From Knufia peltigerae (Eukaryota; Ascomycota; Eurotiomycetes; Chaetothyriales; Trichomeriaceae): 64,000 bases of DNA. The notes under the pieces were generated by a model that was given only the letters and a program-made list of their open reading frames with translations, had not been told where the DNA came from and did no database searches. The position numbers and the translations under genes are program-made. The stretch lies in assembly GCA_030247855.1 (NCBI GenBank), contig JAPDRN010000017.1, positions 186,001 through 250,000 on the forward strand, read 5' to 3'. Shown here piece after piece: positions 10,301 through 19,300 of the stretch (positions are counted from its first letter, which is position 1; each line of letters opens with the position of its first letter).

Positions 10301-13300
10301 TCCTGAGGTGGTCATCCCATGATGACAAACTTGTGCTGCGGACACCGTTCTCCTTGACCTGCTGCAACGCCTGTAAGTTTTCGGTCCAAGGAACAAGCTG
10401 GCGCAGGACAAAGTCAACGCGGGGTTCTTTAGATTGCCATTCTCGCAGAACCACGGCGAGCTCTGACAGTGTTTGCAGACTCTGACTTTTCGAAGAGTCG
10501 CCAATTCTGCTGTTCAATCCCAGCGGGAGACCTGGCAATTGTTCAAGGTCGGACTTGTGTCCTCTGATGCGTGTAATATAGTTACGCAGGCAATCCAGGA
10601 GTTGATCAAGATCGATTTTAGCATGCTGTGCCTGGAAGGTCAAAATCCTGCAGGACAATGTCAGGACCTCTGCCAGCCATGCCAAATGCCGGGTTAACGA
10701 TGGATCACCCTCTTGCGAGCCAGATGAGTTAGAGAGCTGGTTGGGGGCTTGGGTTAAACAAGAACGCGACAGAGCCAACTGGGTTTCCAAATTGACAGAG
10801 CTCTCTCCAGATGAGGCAATGGCTTGACGTTGATTGAGAATCACACACAAAAGTCCCTCCAATAGACCCATACTTCTTCCAACCTCACCCTCTGTGAGAT
10901 CTTCAGAATGCTTTGTCCGCCCTGCTCGAACTTGAGACATTAGATCAAGGAGGTCGTGGAATACAGCAGTAGCCTGGGAGGCAATGGCCTGCCGACCGTT
11001 CGAGAGAAGACCGGGAGAAGAAGCTAGAATGAGAGCTGCGGAAGATTGTTTCTCGAGCTCCGATGTTGGCAGATTCCGTCTGATACCCATCTGCGAGACT
11101 GTTTTCAATGTGTCGGCCAGTAAGCGTCTCTTCCTCTCCTGGAGGTGACGTACCGAAGCAGCATTCTCCTCCGTCAATGCCGAAGGAGTTTCAGACCTCA
11201 ACTGCTTAATGGCGCTCTTCAAATCGTCCCTGAGTGAGGCCAATTCTAGTTGAGCCTCGAGCTCTGTCGTCTTCTTGGTGTATAGGTGGCGCATGCTCTT
11301 CACGGCTCCAATCGTATCGGTCAACCGTGCCGGTCTTGTGTTCCAGTCCGGTAACGCATGCCCACATTTCACCGAAGCATCTTGAATCATTGAGATGTTG
11401 AGGAATGGCTCGGCTGCATCCAGCTCTGTCGTAGTTGCTGTAAGCTCTCCCACAGATTCTGCAGCTGGTTTTGAGATAGTCACAGCCTGATTGAGAAGAT
11501 CACGGTACTTCCTGACAATCTTGAACAATTTATGGTGTGATCGGCGCGCACTGTCACGAAGAGCGGCGATGTTTGTGTCCTTCCAGCTTGCCAGTTGTAT
11601 TTGTTCTTTGAGGGCCTTCTCTAGACTCGCACGTCCAGTTCGAAGCGTTGTCTCAATACCAGGTTCATATCTCCGGTAATGCTCAATGAGGTTTGAAACA
11701 CAGCTGTGCACTGATAGCATGCCTGGATCTTGTTTCGCGATATCCTTGAGAGTGTGGTTGAAAGTATCCAGCAGCTTAAGCCGAGACGAATACTGTCCTA
11801 GACTGGTCGTCTTGAAGAAGCCTTCGAGAGTTCGTGCCAGGTCCTTGCAGTACAGTTGCATGTCTTCGCCGGCAGCGAGTATTCTCGCAGAGTTGTGCAG
11901 TACGGATTCGTAGGCGATAAAGTACCAGGCTTGGGCGTCTTGTTCGTGTCGGCATTTTTCTTCGTCCAAAAGCCCAGCCCATGAGAACAGTTCGAGGCGT
12001 CTCCAGCGTACTATGAGAGCACTTAGTTGATCAATCAACGGCGCAACTGACCACTCTCTGCTAGCAACACTTTGCCACTGAGATACTATTTCATACAACT
12101 TCTCTGTCTTGGTCATGAACTTGGCAACTGGATCGCCGAGGTTCAAGTAAAAAACTTCGTTGCAGTAGGCGAGTACTTCAGCTGGAACTGCGTGCTCTGG
12201 CCACCTCTCTGCAATGGTGTGAAATCGTGCTTGAACTTGATGAACAAGCGTGAAGAGCTTCTCATATTCTGCCAAGTCTGAATCACTGTAGATGTTGAGG
12301 TGCTGAGTCCGGTTGGTGCCATGCAGGGCAGCCATTCTTTCTTCCATTTGGATCAGGATAGCAGGCAAGAGGTCAATAAAGAAGGTGCTGGCGATGTCAC
12401 TCTGGTGGTTACTGTGTTTGGCAATCTCCTCCAATGCACCCAATGTATAACTTCTCAGGGTAAGTTGGGGGTCTTGCAAGGCGTAGATCTTCTCATGAAG
12501 AGTGGCAAGCTTGACTGCGATAGCTCGAGCATCATACTTTGAGTCCGGCTTTTCAAGCTCTGTTGTCTGATCCACGAATTCTGGAAACATTTCTTGCAAC
12601 TCACGCAATTCGTCATCTGTTTCCGTGGCAGCATCGCCTCGATAGGTGTAATACCGCGACTGGACAGCAGCTTCAGCTTGGTCCTTGGTTAGATGAGTCT
12701 TCCATGCAAGATAAAAATGGTCAAGGACACCTAGCAAACGCTGGCTGACAGTAAAGCTGTTCTTTGGCATCAGCGAACTGTCCATGGCGACAAATTCGAG
12801 CCATTGGAGATTGGACCCGGATTCGGACGTCACATCCCAGAGCTGTAAATTGTCTGGCTGGGCTCCCAGCATTGGAGCGTGTCGCGCTATCTTCGAAATC
12901 ACTCCCTCGTCATGCTGCTTATTTACCCGTGCTGCTATGAGATCAATTCCATGAGAAAAGCACTTCAGGAACCATAGGATTGGTTTCACAAAATCATCAT
13001 AAGTCCGGTCGGCACCCTCGAGACGCTCGATCATGGCACGTAGATTGAGTTGGCCCTGTTCCTTTGTCCATTGCTGCACCCATTCCGAGTTTATGACTTC
13101 ATCATCGTGACTGGGCTGGCTACTGAGGAGACCTTGAGTAATCCGTGTGAAGGTCTCCTGAATCTTGTTCAGCTCCGACCGGTCAGGCCTCAAGACAGTT
13201 GGTGGCGGCGAGACGCTTCCTAGGTCAGAGAGGGCCGACCTCAGGGTTCGAATCACCATGCTAGTGTCTTGTCCCATGGTCAATTGATGGAACTTTGTCT

Positions 13301-16300
13301 GGCCTGCAATTCTACTCTCGAGTTCAGCAACACGCCGTTGGTGTAGCTGAAAAGAAACATTGGGAAAGACAGCAGGGTCCATGATCTTGTCCGGCACCAT
13401 CAACTCGAGACCGGCCAAAGATAATCTGATTAGACAATTGGAGAGCTCTTCGGGGCCAACATGATCTTGAGAAACAAGTGAGAGCAGAATCGGATGAATA
13501 TTGCGGAGATAGATTTCTCTGAAATATTGTCGGGTATGACCTGGCAGTATGATATCGTCCTGTGACAGATGTGCCAGCCGCATAAGGTCACACGTGTACT
13601 GACCAGATAAACAAGCTTTTGCTCGCCCTGTAAGCATCCCAGAGTGTGCAAACATTATTCCGGAGACAACGATACGGACACGTTCCATGAAAGCACCCGA
13701 CCAGTTGGCGAAATTGTTCGTGTTGCAGGCAAGGCCTTGCGCAACAAGAGACAACTCTTCTTTTGCATGATGAAGCGTACCAAGTGGTTGGTCCAGTACG
13801 GAGCACAATTGCGCGACGAATTCGGTGCCGCCCGAACCGTGGGTACTTAGCAGGGAAGTATCAAGTGACGCAAGCTGATTGAGGGAAAATGGCAAAGTCT
13901 TCTCTCCCGCAAGCATCAATATTGCTGGGGTGGCAGTCGAAAACATTGTCAACACCTGCACCTCGGAGGATGACACATCGCCGTCACCAAGAATGGTAAC
14001 CTGGCGGATGTAGTCGATCGTACGCTGGAATTTACCGATCAATGGAAACCCGTTTTCAGATTTCATTTCAAGTTCAGAAACAGCCTCTTGTAGAGGTTCC
14101 AACAAGGACAGCTCGCCGTTTGAACTGAAAACAGAATCATAGGTCTGCTGCAGCTTCGATCTGATGACGGACAACGACGCTCTAGATTGTGGCAGGGAAC
14201 GACACGCGGCGTCGAATCTCGCAATAAGTGTCTCTAATGCCAATTGCAACTCCAGTTGTGATGAGCTTCGGGCTGTCTCGGGCTGGAATTGTGGCCACAT
14301 CAGTTGAAGTCCTTGTCCGTATTTGAGTCCTTCGTCTCGGGGTGTGAGCAGATCAAGGCACTTCCTGAATGCAGTCGCCACCTCTGCATAGGTTTCTTCG
14401 ATATCACCCGCCATGGCATAGGCTATTTGAACATAGGCTTGCAAAAGTGTGAAATCCATGGTCTTGACCTTGGAAAGAACGATCATGTCACCCACAAATG
14501 CAGATATTTGTCCAAAAGCTCTTACAAAGCGCACATCCGCGATGCTCCCAGTGTTTAATCTTTCAAGTGCAGAGAGGCAACTCTGAGCGAATGTGAAGAC
14601 TTGTGGGATGTTTGCAAAAATCTTCGACTTTCCATTGGCCGCCATAGAACGTTCTAAGACAGTTCTGTCTTTGGCCGAGATAGCGGCGGCATTCTCAGCA
14701 GCCGCCGTCAAGCTAGCTTTGATTTTGACCATATCTCGAGTAACATACCATGCTCGAGTGAACAGCTCCGCGGTCACAGAACTCCAGATCTGCTGGTCAA
14801 GTGGAATTTGGAGTTGAATTAAAGGCTCATCGAGAGCTACAAGCTGTGGGATGTATAGCAAGCTTGGGTTTCCAGACAGCGATGACAGCCGGCAAGCCCC
14901 GAGAGAGTCGAAATTGGTCATCGAGGTCAATACTTCCTTTACCCTAATACTGCCAGGTATTGAAGTCGTTCTATTCAGACTTAGAGACATTTCCTCATGT
15001 GAAAGGTTGTAAACAAAAGGTTCGATGTCTTCAGGCTTGGGAAGATGTGGTGCTGCTTGTGCCAACTGTCTCAGCCGGGCGATAGACGATGCATATGGAT
15101 ATTGAATCAACTGTGGCTTGAGGTCGCTCTCATTCAGGACAGGCATGAACACTTCCAATGAACGGTTTCGCATCGCTCTTGACAACTCGCCGTAGCGTGG
15201 ATCGACTGTCATAAATATTCGGAAGTTTGGATGGGGTTTGACAACTCTGGCGTTACCTGCATTGTGGTGCTCACTCACAGCGAGGACACCGTTAGGCTCC
15301 AGGAGCGAATTCAGGCGGTCGAGGACAGAAGGGTTGCAGAGGTTCGCATTGTCCAGAACCAGCCAGGAGCCCTTCTCAATGGCATCAACCAAGATGCCAT
15401 CATTCCAGACGAACCGTGATCGTCCAATGTCGGAGGTCCTCGAGAGCTGCGCAATTGCCTGAACAGAAGCCTCGAGTTCTGGGAAGGCCCTTGAAATCGG
15501 AGGCAGAACTCGTGAGAGCTCATCGAGACTGATCTCGTCGGCATCAACAAGTTGCCACGCATCAAGTACAACTTTGTGCAGTCCTTGGGAGTCCATAGTC
15601 TGTAGTGAATGCGCAACAACTCCTCTTACAATGTCTTTAATCTTATGCTGTAGGTCCACAATGACTCGTCGGACATCATACTGCTCGAAGCCGCCCACAA
15701 GGTCCATGGTGTCAACATCTGCGTTCATCGAGAATTCCACATAGTCTGTCCCACATGTAGCTGCAAGGGATCGGAGAAGAGTAGTCTTTCCAGACCCTGA
15801 AGGGCCACAAAGAATGACGGGCCAGTTCTGTTTGATTGCAGAGATGACAGAGTTCGCAGCCGGGAGCTGGGAAATAGCAATACTTGAGTTTGGTCCAGTT
15901 GCTCGCTGTTGGACATCATCTCGAGTTATAAATGAGGTTCCAATCTGAAAACTAGTCGGTGTAATTGCGTTGTAGAAGCTTTCCAGGAACCTTGTTTGCC
16001 AGACTTGTTCGCGTATCTTGAAGGACAGAGATCTCTGGTGTTCAGTTCGAAATCTCTCAGCCACTATAGTCCGATATTGGGCTGAAGCTGGAAGCGTAGG
16101 CTGACCTTGACAGAGCATCAACCATCGACTGACATCGCGAAGATTGAGCTCCCATGGACCTCCTATATTGAAAGCTGGAGAGCGAGAGACCAATTGGTCA
16201 ATCTGCGCAGTTGCATCAACCACACCCTCTAGCTGATCTAAAGGTAAGTTGGGGAATTTACGTTCACAGATACGCATGAGATCTTCCTTGCAGAAAGAAT

Positions 16301-19300
16301 CCGCATATACCACCGTGAATCGATTGACGAAGGACGCTGGAAGACCTTTCCTTCCGCCGCCTTGATGATGGGGGTTTTGAGCGGCGAACAAGGCGAACTC
16401 AGGATGACAGGTAAAAGACTTGTCCAGTTCTGCGATATATGCTTCTCTCCGGTGGTCGAGACAAGAGTTCAGTCCTTCCAATACAGACTGCGAGGCAAGA
16501 TTCATCTCGTCCAAAAGAACCCAGCCTCCATTCTGCATGGCATCCAAGAGAGGACCGTCTTGCCATGAAAAGTTTCCCATATCTTCGCCTTCGGAAGGTG
16601 TATCCGCACCAAACAGATCCATAAGATCAGTCTGATCAGAAAGATTGATGCGAGTAAATTGCTTGCCACAGGCTTGGGCAAGTGCGGTCACAATAGCTGT
16701 CTTGCCGACGCCAGGGCTACCTTCCAGAAGAATAGGCCGAGCCATCTGTAACGCACGTACGATTCTCATAGTGTTCCGTAATGTTGTGGGAGCGTCGAAC
16801 ACTAGCTCTGAGTGGTCCTGCACATGAACCTGACTTCGCGAAAGTGCAAAAGGCCCGACACGAAGGTGGCCTTGCGTCCTCTGAATCTCAGGGGATTCGT
16901 AGTAACTCTGCGAAACATCAATATTCACCAGCGTTTGGAGGTGTGCCAGACAGGCTTGTCGGGAGTCGTTCAGATTCTGTGATCCTATCGAAATCATCCC
17001 AGCGGGGTTCGCTCCGATGGAATCGATGTAAACCATGAAAGCTCCATGGATGAACGCGAGCTCTTCTCCGAGAGGAGAAGCACGGTTGATAAAGTCTGCC
17101 CAAGCAAGCAAGTCGCGAAGGGGGATAGTGTCGGATGCAGTGGAATGGAACGTACGACGAAACCAGATAGCAAATGTCAGCATCAGCCGTGCGACCTTCT
17201 CTTGACCTGATACCAGTTTGTTTTGGACGATTGGCAAAGTATCTGCTTCTTGTGATAGAGGCGGAACCCAGATCTCAGTCAACCGGTTGCGAAGAGCCGC
17301 ACTCAATTCACGTTTGCCATAGTCACCGCCTGGATTCATCGTGGCTAAGAACTGGAAATCCGCATGAGCGACGACAAGATTGTCATCAGATCCTTTCTCC
17401 GCCAGTAAGATCGTTCTTGAAGGTTCGAGGACACTGTTCAACCGTTCCAACACAGAGTCATCAGCTAGTGAAATTTCGTCCAGCAGAAAATGATCTCCTG
17501 TTTTCATAGCTCTTATCAAGCTTCCGTCACTCCATGTGAACATGGACTGATATGCTCCGATACTAGCACGCGTTCGTGCAACGGCTTCAGGGTCAAGGCT
17601 GGAGACATCCATATTTGAGAAACCCTTGATCAATTGATCAATTTCAACTTCATCAACGGGTGTTTCTGCTTCTGGTGCTGGGAACAAGCATCGCCAGTCT
17701 TCTCGTATACGCAGTTCAAGGTCAGATCGATTTCGGATGGGTCGCTGAGAACCGATGAGGTCTCCAGTCTCCGTGTTGGTGTGTGCGTTGTAAATATCTA
17801 GAGGTCGACCGAATGCTTCTGCAATGACTTGACAGATTTGTGTTTTGCCACATCCTGTCTCACCGACAAGCAGGACAGGCTCGTTGTTCTTCAATGCTTG
17901 CTCAATCAAAACAAAAAGTCTGCGCATGGCCAAGGTCCAGACGATAGTACCTGAGCTCTGCACAGAACTTGGAATGGCTTGCAATCCATAGAGCACATTC
18001 TCATCGATGACCACTTTCATTGTTTCCTCAATGGTCTTTTTGACTATAGCACGCTCTGCCGGCTCCCGTACCCGTTCAGCCAGGAGCATGAATCCATGAT
18101 TAGCCAGTTGCTGTCTGTCATCGACCGATCTTGACGTCCACCTGAACAAGTCTCTCAAAGTTGCAAAGCTATTACGCTGTTCAAATAGTCTAGATGATTG
18201 TCTCTGAAGTGAAAGCTTCTTGTAAACTGCGACAATCTGGGCACAGAAAGAAGGAGGAATTTGTGCTCGTTCACGAAGAATAATTTCAAGCTCGTTCTCG
18301 GGGATGTCATCGAAATGAAGCTCCAGGAATCGATTTCGGAAAGCTCGCGAGAGACGCTTGCGACCACCGTACAGTCCGGCCGGATTCTGCGTCGCAAAGA
18401 GCATGAAATTAGGATGTGGTCGAACGATTTCTTGAGATTCGGGTATTAGGAGTTCCCTGTTGTCATCGAGCAATCTGTTCAGTGCTTCCAGTACATCACT
18501 AGGAGCCAAATTGAGTTCATCGAGGACGATCCAGTAGCCCTGTCTAAGAGCATTCACAAGTACACCTTCTCGGTATTGTAGCTTGCCATCTGCATCGGAC
18601 ACGTAGCTTCCTAAGTACTCTTGGAGGTCGGTATGCTCGTGGTTGTTGATTCTGACGAACTTATTCCCGGACAGCTTTGAGAGATATTCCACCATACTTG
18701 TCTTTCCAGCGGACGTGGGACCCTGCAAAAGAATGGGAAAGCGGCGCATGGAAGCAGCTCGTGCCAAGTTCAGTAGGTTGCGCTCAACGGAAGGGGTTCT
18801 GATGTAATGTGGTTGAAGATCGGGGCTCAAAGATCCTCTTTTGACCAGGTGGTGTCTGAAAGCGATGAAATCTTCTCCATTGAATGGCATCTTTGGCTGC
18901 TGGCTGAGGAAGGACTTCTTGTTCTTGACATTCGAGAGCAGATGCTTCTCGAGTATGGGGAGCGCAAGATCTTCCGACACCCTACTCAGGACCGTGAAGA
19001 AACTCGTGGCGAATCCCTCGTATATTGCTCTCCTCAAGCCATGACTCGCACTGTGCTGTAACACATACAAGAGGCAGCGAACGAGGGATCGAATGCTGAA
19101 ATGCGGAACATCGCCAGCTCCGTCCGTCAACTTATGCTCCATATTTAGCTTCTGCAGATCCAGATATGCTCGTGCCAAGTCAGGAGCAGCCCGTCTGTCG
19201 TTGTCAAGGTGAGAACCTAAGTAGGACTGGATGATCTTCGTGAGATCTTCCAGATTGCTGTCACCAGATGGAACGTAGATCTCGGTGAATCGCGATCGCA